5,565 bases of DNA from Planctomycetaceae bacterium (lineage in GTDB: Bacteria; Planctomycetota; Planctomycetia; Planctomycetales; Planctomycetaceae), in contig JALQWE010000279.1 of the NCBI GenBank assembly GCA_023258825.1, positions 1 to 5,565 of the forward strand, in the 5' to 3' direction. The position numbers and the translations under genes are program-made. Positions within the stretch are counted from its first letter, which is position 1; every line of letters begins with the position of its first letter. Below the pieces are notes generated by a model. That model saw only the letters and a list, made by a program, of their open reading frames with translations, did not search any database and was not told where the DNA came from. Shown here piece after piece: positions 1 to 5,358 of the stretch.

Positions 1-2
1 GT

Positions 3-1004
3 TCGGGCCAGAGAGCCTGGGCGCGGTGGGAATGGCAGGGCGACCTTTGGAACGGAAAGTGGAGTGAATCCTGGCTGGAGCTGCCCGATCCCACCTGCAT
101 GGCCAGTTTGATCCGACATCCTCACGGGGAACTGATCTTTTCCAATCCGGCGGATGCGCGACAGAGAAAGTCGCTGACGATCCGTTCCAGCCTTGATGGT
201 GGACGCACGTGGAGTCGCGGGCGACTGCTGGATCCGGGTGGTGCGATGTATTCCTGTCTGACGGTGCTTGCCGATGGCCGTCTTGGAGTGCTCTACGAAA
301 GTGTTGATGCTGGCGGGCTTGTCTTTGTCCGGTTTCCACTCGACTGGGTGCAGGAAGGGGCGAGTGTGCCGACGGTTTCAGAGGGGCGGCTGGAGACCAC
401 TGGTAAGTTCGGCTGGTGGTTGGCGCGACACGCAGAAAAACTGCAGGAGACGCAGAAGGGAAATGTTCAACTGGCCTTCCTTGGTGATTCGATCACTCAG
501 GGCTGGGAGACGACCGGCAAAGCGGCGTGGGAGCGACATTTCAGCGGAAAGCGCGCTCTCAACTATGGTTTTGGAGGTGACTCCACGCAGCATGTCCTGT
601 GGCGGCTGGAGCACGGCGAATTTGACGGGCTGTCACCCGAAAGGATCATTCTGCTGATTGGAACCAATAACGTTCGCCATGGTGATTTCACTGCGGAAGA
701 AATCACTGCCGGAATCGCTGAAATCGTGCGCGTACTGGGGGAAAAATGTCCGCGTTCACGAGTGCTGTTGCTGGGTCTGCTGCCCCGCGGTGCTCAGCCC
801 ACAGATGCGCTCAGGCAGAAATGCGAAGCCGTCAACGCACTGCTACCAGCACTGGCCGATGGTACTCGAGTGGAATACCTGAATGTGAATTCTGTGCTGT
901 TGGAAAGTGACGGCCAGTTGTCCGGAAACATCGCCCCGGACTTTCTGCATCTGAGTGCAGAGGGGTATGAACGGCTGGGGAAGGCGATTGCTGAACGGCT
1001 TTGA
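3..1004 (+). CDS. Sialidase (GH33/BNR) fused to PAF-acetylhydrolase-like SGNH esterase, 5' partial
   Basis: The reading frame is open from the window edge to the TGA at 1002-1004 (333 residues); an internal ATG at 99 lies inside the sialidase fold and is not the start. Residues 1-110 are a sialidase C-terminus: an Asp box SLDGGRTW (63-70), an Arg at 55 fitting the third arginine of the carboxylate-binding triad, Tyr83 in AMYS fitting the nucleophile, and Glu99 in VLYE. The 28- and 16-residue spacings match those I recall for the Micromonospora enzyme. After a short linker comes an SGNH hydrolase: GDSITQ with nucleophile Ser163, the GFGGDST glycine block, GTNN with oxyanion Asn222, and the D-x-x-H pair Asp313/His316. 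HVLWRLEHGE and GLLPRG resemble mammalian PAF-AH Ib alpha subunits. The enzyme presumably removes terminal sialic acids and an acyl group, perhaps O-acetyl, from the same glycans; that substrate coupling is inference. The N-terminal half and any signal peptide lie outside the window. Confidence 0.9.
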   Translation, partial: SGQRAWARWEWQGDLWNGKWSESWLELPDPTCMASLIRHPHGELIFSNPADARQRKSLTIRSSLDGGRTWSRGRLLDPGGAMYSCLTVLADGRLGVLYESVDAGGLVFVRFPLDWVQEGASVPTVSEGRLETTGKFGWWLARHAEKLQETQKGNVQLAFLGDSITQGWETTGKAAWERHFSGKRALNYGFGGDSTQHVLWRLEHGEFDGLSPERIILLIGTNNVRHGDFTAEEITAGIAEIVRVLGEKCPRSRVLLLGLLPRGAQPTDALRQKCEAVNALLPALADGTRVEYLNVNSVLLESDGQLSGNIAPDFLHLSAEGYERLGKAIAERL

Positions 1005-1029
1005 GGGCCTGTGAATCATGTGCTGTCGA

Positions 1030-1218
1030 CCACAGGCTGATGGCCATGGCGCCATCGTTTCGCCGCTCCGCGCGCTGGAACGCAAAACTCGCTACAGCGG
1101 CGCACACGCTCAGGTGCGATTGAGTCCCAGCGGGACGGCATGTTGTAGCCACAGGCGCGAGCCTGTGGTCAATGTAAGCATCATTGTCAAGCCCCGAACG
1201 GGGCGGCAGGGGACCGCC
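1030..1218. repeat. REP-like intergenic hairpin cluster
   Basis: Non-coding spacer starting 25 bp after the sialidase-esterase stop. It holds a run of inverted repeats: GATGGC/GCCATC (1039-1044/1051-1056); GTCCC-AGC-GGGAC (1124-1136); an 8-bp perfect stem CCACAGGC/GCCTGTGG closed by GCGA (1149-1168); GCCCCG/CGGGGC (1191-1204); and GGCGG/CCGCC (1202-1206/1214-1218), which competes with the previous stem. CCACAGGC also occurs alone at 1030-1037. The layout, and my memory of similar 'cccagcggga' and 'gcgagcc' hairpins between planctomycete genes, suggest a dispersed REP-like element. It could also protect or terminate the upstream mRNA. Only one copy is seen here, so repeat status is inferred. 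Confidence 0.5.
1149..1168 (+). terminator. Perfect 8-bp hairpin with GNRA-type loop
   Basis: CCACAGGC pairs perfectly with GCCTGTGG around a GCGA tetraloop. GCGA is a stabilising GNRA loop only when read from the plus strand, the strand of the upstream sialidase-esterase gene. There is no T-run after it, so it is not a classical intrinsic terminator; a 3'-end stabiliser, a Rho-assisted stop or a REP palindrome are all possible. Confidence 0.35.
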
Positions 1219-1349
1219 TGAGTGGGAATACGCATTTTGTGCTGATACCTCAACGCAATTCAGCTCTTGGGGACTGCGGAATGGAACCGGAAAAACATGT
1301 CTGGCTGAGCTGCAACGAGGATTTTGTGTACAAGAGTCTTACGAGGTTT

Positions 1350-1601
1350 AGAAACATTGGAAGGTGGCTGGCAAATTCGTTCCGAATCTACGAAATGCAG
1401 AGAAATGTTCGAGAATGGTGCCTCGACGAGTATGGGGAATACCCAACGGAGCCGCAGGTTGATCCCGATGGGGCCAACAAGCCCGATGCGGGAAAGGTTG
1501 CTTGAGCAAGCTTTGCACATGTAGGGGCGGACGACGCTCTCTCAGCGAGGCGAGATCGGCTGAATCCCTTGCCAACGCGTGAACCCCCGGTTTTTCTTTG
1601 A
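1350..1601 (+). pseudogene. Eroded FGE-sulfatase (SUMF1-type) domain, C-terminal part
   Basis: One plus frame (codons starting at positions divisible by 3) encodes the C-terminal core of the formylglycine-generating-enzyme fold. LANSFRIYEMQRNVREWC fits the family pattern xxNxFGLYDMxGNVWEWC, and LDEYGEYP plus VDPDGANK fit the following DxYGxY and DPxG segments. The expected RV-x-RGGSF is replaced by KVA-stop-ASF, with TGA at 1503-1505 where an Arg codon (CGA) would stand and one codon missing. The same frame then continues with SARRDRLNPLPTREPPVFL, matching the family tail (RSA-x-R...P..R....GFR) up to a stop at 1599-1601. Upstream, a TAEW at 1273-1284 in another frame may be the EAEWEYA block, implying an earlier frameshift. 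The N-terminal half is gone and the catalytic cysteines of true FGE are absent, as in most FGE-like bacterial proteins. No function is expected. Confidence 0.65.
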
Positions 1602-1808
1602 GTCCTCGAGAATTGATTCTGGCCGAAACTGATGCGTCGAACCAGGCTGTGTTGTTCAGAAATCAGTTTTCAGTGGTCAGGCTTCTGAGCGAGGGAAACA
1701 CAGAACACTCGTCACCAGTTGTTTCCACTCTCATGTTGCGGGCTCGGTCGGCGTTCTGCTTTCGTTTCCCCCGCACCAATGCACGTCCGGGTGGTGTCCA
1801 ACGTGGCA
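1602..1808. other. Spacer between FGE pseudogene and DUF1566 gene
   Basis: This is the 3'-3' gap between the plus-strand pseudogene and the minus-strand DUF1566 gene. Open frames run across it but their translations resemble nothing and have no ribosome binding site. The only structure noted is a weak inverted repeat CACCA/TGGTG (1774-1778/1792-1796), just past the minus-strand stop codon. It has a 13-nt loop and no following T-run on the minus strand, so it is at best a poor terminator. Confidence 0.5.
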
Positions 1809-2909
1809 TCACTCGTTTTGCCTTGTAGCTCCGTTTTTCGGTGGCCTTTTGCCTCGACTATTCTCACCTTCGCGCATGTTCTTCTTCGACGACTTATCCT
1901 TCCTGGTTTCACGAGGATTCTGTGCGACAGGTTCTGTCGGTTCAGCAGTCAGCGGGCTCGTACCGCGAACCACCAGTACCCGCATGTTTTCGGTCTTGTC
2001 GCGATAGGTCACCAGGCCACTCGTGAAATCTACAAACCACGCCCTCTCTGGACGATTTCTCTGAGTTGTCGAGGACCAGCAGGAAACAGAGCCAGCCTTC
2101 GAGAAGAACTCAGGATTGAGTGATGGCTGGGCCATGCGATCATCACTGACAGATCGAAGTTCGCGAACCGTCGGCAATCGCCAATCGGTCTGACCAGCGT
2201 GCTGCAGATTTCGACAATATCTCTCAGCCGCCTCCCAGGTCATGCTTTCAGACGACACACTTGAATGCCAGATCAGCCCCGTTGTCTGATCTGCCACAGT
2301 ACCATCGGCATTTTTCATCAGCTTTGGGCCATCCTTCCACGGTGAAGGACCCCGCACACAACGTGTGTGCACAGGGGACTCACCACCTGCTCCGATAGCT
2401 TCTGACTTTGCATGAGCGCCGATTCCGCCGCCCGTATTCACTTGCCAGTACTTATTCGGCGAATCAGGACGCGATATCTCAGTCCACCAGTACCGTGCTT
2501 CCGACGCAGGAAACCATCGAGTATTCATCGCTGGGCCGTGCAAACGATGATCCATGATGCAGAACAGTTCCATCGGTAGCGGCAGCCGCCAATCCGAATG
2601 CCCCGCCAGGTCCAGTTTCCGCGCATACTCCTGAGCAGCTTCCAGCGTCATCGGACCGCCATCCAACTTCTGCCACATCAGGCCACCAGCAAGATCCATC
2701 ACGGTTCCGTCGCCATTGTCCCTGAATCGCTCCGATGCTGCCGAAGGCAGATCACTACGAAAATCACCGGCTTTCGAATCTTCTGTTGCTCGCTCATCAG
2801 AGCCACCTTCACGTACCGCTGCCGGCATCGCCCTGAGCAGACTGCCAAACGCAAAAGCTGAAAGGGTTCCTATCAGTCCTCGGCGAGATGTCGCACGTTG
2901 TTTACGCAT
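1809..2909 (-). CDS. Exported tandem DUF1566 (Lcl_C) domain protein
   Basis: 366 residues with an ATG start at 2907-2909; a modest GGGA lies about 9 bases upstream on the minus strand. The N-terminus, SRRGLIG followed by a hydrophobic stretch to about residue 30 (RAMPAA), looks like a twin-arginine (Tat) signal peptide with Arg9-Arg10. Two DUF1566/Lcl_C units follow. Unit 1 (about 61-187) has DNGDGTVMDLAGGLMWQ, the WRLP motif in GHSDWRLP and ends in CVRG. Unit 2 (about 197-316) has NADGTVADQTTGLIWH, GQTDWRLP and ends in VVRG. The shared N/D-x-D/A-DGTV, GLxW and DWRLP motifs show an internal duplication. From 317 to the end the chain is Lys/Arg/Glu/Asn-rich and probably disordered. The domain has a C-type-lectin-like fold related to FGE; Lcl is a Legionella collagen-like adhesin, so surface or ligand binding is plausible, but no substrate is known. 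It stands alone, facing the FGE remnant. Confidence 0.85.
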   Translation of the reverse strand: MRKQRATSRRGLIGTLSAFAFGSLLRAMPAAVREGGSDERATEDSKAGDFRSDLPSAASERFRDNGDGTVMDLAGGLMWQKLDGGPMTLEAAQEYARKLDLAGHSDWRLPLPMELFCIMDHRLHGPAMNTRWFPASEARYWWTEISRPDSPNKYWQVNTGGGIGAHAKSEAIGAGGESPVHTRCVRGPSPWKDGPKLMKNADGTVADQTTGLIWHSSVSSESMTWEAAERYCRNLQHAGQTDWRLPTVRELRSVSDDRMAQPSLNPEFFSKAGSVSCWSSTTQRNRPERAWFVDFTSGLVTYRDKTENMRVLVVRGTSPLTAEPTEPVAQNPRETRKDKSSKKNMREGENSRGKRPPKNGATRQNE

Positions 2910-2965
2910 GTAAAGATTCCCGCTGTGATTCGGAGGTGTGACGAGAACTACTTAACCGGAACGTG

Positions 2966-2997
2966 GAATTCGTGACAGGAATTTCGCGTGCGAATTC
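2966..2997. promoter_or_regulatory. Possible operator: GAATTCG/CGAATTC inverted repeat
   Basis: Perfect 7-bp arms, GAATTCG (2966-2972) and CGAATTC (2991-2997), flank a third near-copy GGAATTTCG (2979-2987), 57-88 bp upstream of the DUF1566 start codon. The position suits a regulator site for that gene. I could not find a convincing -35/-10 pair on the minus strand, so this is only a candidate. Confidence 0.25.
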
Positions 2998-3004
2998 TCA
3001 TTTT

Positions 3005-3103
3005 CTGCCGCAATCGATTCAGCGGCAGCAAGCAGGGTCCTGCTCAGCCTGCCATGAGCCAATGCCCGCTGATTCGTAACGCCAGTCCGCTCAACGGCAT
3101 TGG
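3005..3103. repeat. Block of three successive perfect inverted repeats
   Basis: Three stems sit side by side: CTGCCGC/GCGGCAG (3005-3011/3022-3028, 10-nt loop containing the palindrome AATCGATT); AGCAGG/CCTGCT (3031-3036/3039-3044); and CCAATGCC/GGCATTGG (3059-3066/3096-3103, 29-nt spacer). No T-run follows any of them on either strand, so they are not intrinsic terminators. The block could be a structured leader of the minus-strand DUF1566 transcript, a non-coding RNA or a palindromic repeat element; the sequence alone does not decide. Confidence 0.35.
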
Positions 3104-3477
3104 ACGTCGCAAAGGCAACTCGGAACCTTGATATTCACCTGCAAGCAGAATGATTTTTCGATCGCAGGGAGACGGGTACGTGGTACAGCCAGACTCCCGA
3201 TGTCTGGTCCTGGTTCCAGAGTCAGGAGTTGGTGTGCGGTACCTTGTTGCGCGGACGCGAAGTCACATCGTTCGTCTTCTGGAATCTGTATCAATGCCTG
3301 TGACTGACAGCTTCCCGCTGATCCCCAGCCAAACAGAGACGTCGGAGTGACTGCGGCACACGGTTCCGTGGGGCTACCGAGACCATTGAGCCGAGCGACC
3401 TATGCGGATTAAAGTTTCTCCGCAGCGTCCGTCTCCAGCCACCGACCTTTTTGAATGTCAGCTGTGGCAACGCGAGG

Positions 3478-3500
3478 CAATCCGGTTTTCAAGACTGTCG
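3478..3500 (-). repeat. tRNA-Ser(UGA)-like fragment, copy A (17-bp direct repeat)
   Basis: On the minus strand this reads CAGTCTTGAAAACCGGA, close to the anticodon arm of bacterial tRNA-Ser(UGA) with the CTTGAAA anticodon loop. Positions 3481-3497 are identical over 17 bp to 5226-5242, in the same orientation. The surrounding sequence cannot form a tRNA, and the stem strands (CAGT versus ACCGG) do not pair fully. It is a fragment or repeat, not a gene. Confidence 0.4.
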
Positions 3501-3661
3501 CGGGATGGTTGAGAACAACAAATATTCCCTGAATTACGCCACCAGGCCTCGGGTGCGGAGGCGCGGCATTCTCGTAGACCCTGGGTGTTGCAGATTGATT
3601 CGACCGCGTGCCAGCAGCAGCTCACGTCCGGGCTTTTCAATCAAAGCTTCTGCGTCCCGAT

Positions 3662-3690
3662 TTGAAAGTTGCGAGCACGACACGAATAAA
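3662..3690 (+). promoter_or_regulatory. Candidate sigma-70-type promoter for the serine hydrolase
   Basis: TTGAAA (3662-3667) matches the -35 consensus at 5 of 6 positions and is followed after 17 bp by AATAAA (3685-3690), 4 of 6 for the -10. A second -10-like TATACT (3705-3710, 5 of 6) lacks a good -35. Either would give a leader of roughly 75-100 nt before the ATG at 3793. The match is by eye only. Confidence 0.3.
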
Positions 3691-3719
3691 TCCTGTGTGA
3701 GCGATATACTGTTCGTCAC

Positions 3720-3733
3720 CGGAACTGGTTCCG
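3720..3733. promoter_or_regulatory. Operator-like palindrome in the hydrolase leader
   Basis: CGGAAC and GTTCCG are perfect 6-bp arms around TG. The palindrome lies 10 bp past the TATACT box and about 60 bp before the hydrolase start, where a dimeric regulator could block initiation. It could equally be a small hairpin in the leader RNA. Confidence 0.25.
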
Positions 3734-3751
3734 CTGTGGCGCGGGCTGCTG

Positions 3752-3784
3752 GACTCCGGCAATTCATCATCAGAATTCGGAGTC
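3752..3784 (+). promoter_or_regulatory. Leader hairpin sequestering the Shine-Dalgarno of the serine hydrolase
   Basis: GACTCCG (3752-3758) pairs with CGGAGTC (3778-3784) and AATTC (3761-3765) pairs with GAATT (3773-3777). This gives a 12-bp stem with a 2-nt bulge (3759-3760) and a 7-nt loop ATCATCA. The right arm contains GGAG (3779-3782), the only good Shine-Dalgarno for the ATG at 3793, with a 10-nt spacer. Folding would hide the ribosome binding site, as in translational on/off switches or RNA thermometers. The one-sided bulge favours an RNA structure over a DNA operator. The pairing is directly visible; the regulatory role is inference. Confidence 0.45.
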
Positions 3785-3792
3785 ACAAAAAC

Positions 3793-4935
3793 ATGCTGGC
3801 TGGAAGTGTTCGCAATCGAATTTGTCGGTCGCTCATCGCACTGTCGCTTGCTGTGCTTGGAAATGCCGCCTTTGCAGCGGACGAACCTGCAAGCGGCACG
3901 GCATCGCGCGCTCTGCCCCGAAGTTCTCCCGAGTCACAGGGGATCTCATCGGGAAATATCCGTGAGTTCGTTGAAGCGGCGAACAGGAACGTAAACACCA
4001 TGCACAGTTTCATGTTGGTCCGGCATGGAAATGTCGTAGCGGAAGGCTGGTGGAGTCCGGAAACTGCGGAGCAGCCGCACATCCTCTGGTCGCTCAGCAA
4101 AAGCTTCACGTCCACCGCAGTCGGGCTGGCCGTTGCTGAAGGAAAGCTGAGTATCGACGATCCGGTGCTGAAGTTCTTTCCGGACGATGCTCCTGCCCAG
4201 CCATCAGAGAACCTGAAGGCCATGCGAGTCCGTGACCTGCTGACCATGTCAACCGGCCATGCCGCGGAGCCGAAGCTGGGAAAAGACGATGTCTGGACGA
4301 AAAAGTTCCTGGCGGAACCCGTTGCCCACAAGCCGGGTTCAACGTTTCTCTACAACACTCCTGCAACGTACATGCAGTCAGCGATTGTCCATAAAGTCAC
4401 GGGCCAGACGGTGCTCGACTATCTGACTCCGCGTCTGTTCGAACCTCTCGGGATCGAAAAGCCAAAGTGGGAGACAAGTCCGCAGGGAATCTCGATTGGC
4501 GGCTACGGGCTGTATCTTCGCACAGAAGACATTGCCAAATTCGGGCAGTTGTATCTTCAAAAGGGCAAGTGGGCCGGTCGGCAGCTCGTTCCCGCCGAGT
4601 GGATTGCGGCTGCCACAAGCCGGCAGGTAGAAAACGACAAGGCGCCCAGCGGAGGGAATCCGGACTGGCGCCAGGGTTACGGATTCCAATTCTGGCAGTG
4701 TCGCCATGACGCCTATCGCGGAGATGGCAGGGACGGACAGTTCTGTATCGTGCTGCCGAAACAGGACGCAGTGATCGCCATCACCGCAAAAACGGGCAAC
4801 ATGCAGCGGCAGCTGGACCTGGTCTGGGAATACCTGCTGCCGGCGTTTCAGGATCAGACTCTCCCCGAGAATGACGCGGAACTCGCAAAGCTCAGGGAAA
4901 CACTTGCGAGCCTCAGGGTTGCGGTCAGCAACTGA
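3793..4935 (+). CDS. Exported serine hydrolase, beta-lactamase/PBP-like superfamily (PF00144)
   Basis: 380 residues from the ATG at 3793. This start places a normal Sec signal peptide at the N-terminus (basic NRICR, hydrophobic SLIALSLAVLG, AFA-AD cleavage near residue 28) behind a GGAG. The frame stays open upstream to 3451, but that extension is Arg/Ser/Cys-rich, unlike a protein, and would bury the signal peptide. The mature domain (about 41-365) shows S-L-S-K with nucleophile Ser100 and Lys103, FLYNTPATY (Tyr187-Asn188) at the second motif, and a C-terminal block with GRDGQFCIVLP (312-322) and AITAKTGNMQ. This is the esterase/amidase-like subgroup often annotated 'serine hydrolase' or '6-aminohexanoate-dimer hydrolase-like', not AmpC. 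An esterase or peptidase-type acyl-enzyme activity in the periplasm is likely; the substrate is unknown and antibiotic hydrolysis is not implied. The KTG at 333-335 lies after the GxxGQ strand and may be fortuitous. Confidence 0.88.
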   Translation: MLAGSVRNRICRSLIALSLAVLGNAAFAADEPASGTASRALPRSSPESQGISSGNIREFVEAANRNVNTMHSFMLVRHGNVVAEGWWSPETAEQPHILWSLSKSFTSTAVGLAVAEGKLSIDDPVLKFFPDDAPAQPSENLKAMRVRDLLTMSTGHAAEPKLGKDDVWTKKFLAEPVAHKPGSTFLYNTPATYMQSAIVHKVTGQTVLDYLTPRLFEPLGIEKPKWETSPQGISIGGYGLYLRTEDIAKFGQLYLQKGKWAGRQLVPAEWIAAATSRQVENDKAPSGGNPDWRQGYGFQFWQCRHDAYRGDGRDGQFCIVLPKQDAVIAITAKTGNMQRQLDLVWEYLLPAFQDQTLPENDAELAKLRETLASLRVAVSN

Positions 4936-5198
4936 ACTGGCAGCGAAGACGGCTTAGGGACGCCTATCAGAAATGCAGTTGCGGCAGAGCATGTTCCGGC
5001 GGATCAGACGGACTGCTCTGTCGTCTCTGTCTGCGACCGGTGTTCCGAACCCGTGGCACCGGCCTGTCGGAGATAAATTGACACTGCTTATCCTCTGGTC
5101 CGTCACAGTGACCGCGGGCGTGAAACAGCCAACGGCAACAAGAAACAACAGGCCTACCAAATCCTGCTTCCTGCATCACCCCGGTACTGAAGTCTTCG
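4936..5198. other. Spacer downstream of serine hydrolase
   Basis: No plus-strand gene is supported: an open frame at 4973-5254 runs across unrelated features and into the tRNA-like fragment. The stretch holds one inverted repeat, CCGGTG/CACCGG (5037-5042/5057-5062, 14-nt loop), and on the minus strand the doubtful small ORF described separately. I see no clear intrinsic terminator for the hydrolase gene. Confidence 0.45.
4954..5160 (-). CDS. Doubtful small ORF with lipoprotein-like N-terminus
   Basis: A 68-residue frame with a TTG start, preceded by AGGAAG with a spacing of about 6 nt on the minus strand. It begins with a hydrophobic stretch VGLLFLVAVGC resembling a lipoprotein signal with lipobox AVG-C at Cys12, but it lacks the usual basic residues before the hydrophobic core. 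The rest (ending in LCRNCISDRRP) is Arg- and Cys-rich and resembles no family I know. It is convergent with the serine hydrolase and ends 18 bp past its stop. It may be a real short exported protein or a chance frame; I lean to chance. Confidence 0.2.
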   Translation of the reverse strand: MVGLLFLVAVGCFTPAVTVTDQRISSVNLSPTGRCHGFGTPVADRDDRAVRLIRRNMLCRNCISDRRP

Positions 5199-5247
5199 TT
5201 GAACCCTGGGCACCCCTGTGGGCACTCCGGTTTTCAAGACTGCTGCA
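5199..5247 (-). repeat. tRNA-Ser(UGA)-like fragment, copy B
   Basis: Read on the minus strand it runs GCAGT-CTTGAAA-ACCGG (anticodon arm-like), then GTGCCC-ACAG-GGGTGC (a variable-arm-like stem with G-U pairs), then CCAGGGTTCAA (5' half of a T arm). That is the order of parts in a long-variable-arm tRNA-Ser with a UGA anticodon. The 3' half of the T stem and the acceptor are missing, no credible D arm or 5' acceptor precedes it, and two of five anticodon-stem pairs are mismatched. It is therefore a relic or repeat. The 17 bp at 5226-5242 are repeated exactly at 3481-3497, and the stem mismatch is shared by both copies. Confidence 0.45.
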
Positions 5248-5337
5248 GGCGTGACGACTTTAGCCTGTCAAACATCTCAGTGAATTTGCGGAACGGCGAA
5301 CATTGTGTCGCACTGCTTATTACGCCACGGTGCGGGA

Positions 5338-5352
5338 TTCCTGCCCCAGGAA
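5338..5352 (-). terminator. Hairpin just past the 3' end of the minus-strand partial gene
   Basis: TTCCTG and CAGGAA form a perfect 6-bp stem around a 3-nt loop, starting 6 nt beyond the stop codon of the gene at 5359-5565. The position suits a transcript end, but no T-run follows on the minus strand, so it may be a stabilising 3' hairpin rather than an intrinsic terminator. Confidence 0.35.
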
Positions 5353-5358
5353 GGTGAT

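Larger units (their letters stand above)
2910..3450. other. Long intergenic region with inverted repeats, no gene recognised
   Basis: This lies between the start of the minus-strand DUF1566 gene and the plus-strand hydrolase leader. Short ORFs here, such as minus 3091-3294 and plus 3150-3350, have no recognisable motifs, no convincing ribosome binding site and overlap one another, so I do not call them. A Trp-rich stretch in a third plus frame (about 3165-3290, with WYSQTPDVWSWF and FVFWNLY) could be a gene relic but matches nothing I know. Inverted repeats are listed separately. A further stem TGCGGA/TCCGCA lies at 3403-3408/3419-3424 and a short CACGG-TT-CCGTG palindrome at 3359-3370. Confidence 0.5.

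Noticed and set aside
99..1004. A 301-residue gene starting at the ATG at 99
   Set aside because: The frame is open to the window edge and the sialidase fold is already under way before 99, so this ATG is an internal methionine.
832..1152. Minus-strand 106-residue frame across the end of the sialidase-esterase gene
   Set aside because: It overlaps conserved SGNH codons and the hairpin cluster, and the product is not protein-like.
1670..1681. 'cagttttcagtggtcag'-type stretch as a tandem repeat
   Set aside because: Only a single imperfect unit is present in the window, so no repeat array can be supported.
1719..2123. Plus-strand 134-residue frame
   Set aside because: It lies largely antisense to the well-supported DUF1566 gene and has no recognisable motif.
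3165..3290. Trp-rich frame WYSQTPDVWSWF as a gene remnant
   Set aside because: It has stops on both sides, no start and no family I can recognise; left as unexplained non-coding sequence.
3451..3792. N-terminal extension of the serine hydrolase to an ATG at 3451 (494 residues)
   Set aside because: The added 114 residues look like translated non-coding DNA, contain the tRNA-like repeat, and would bury a clear signal peptide and a good Shine-Dalgarno at 3779-3782.
3783..4331. Minus-strand 182-residue frame
   Set aside because: It is antisense to the serine hydrolase coding region; the translation is Ser/Arg/Phe-rich shadow sequence with no family resemblance.
4789..4797. KTG triad as proof of a classical beta-lactamase
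   Set aside because: The third motif of this subgroup aligns with the earlier GRDGQ segment; KTG at residues 333-335 is in the following strand and is probably coincidence.
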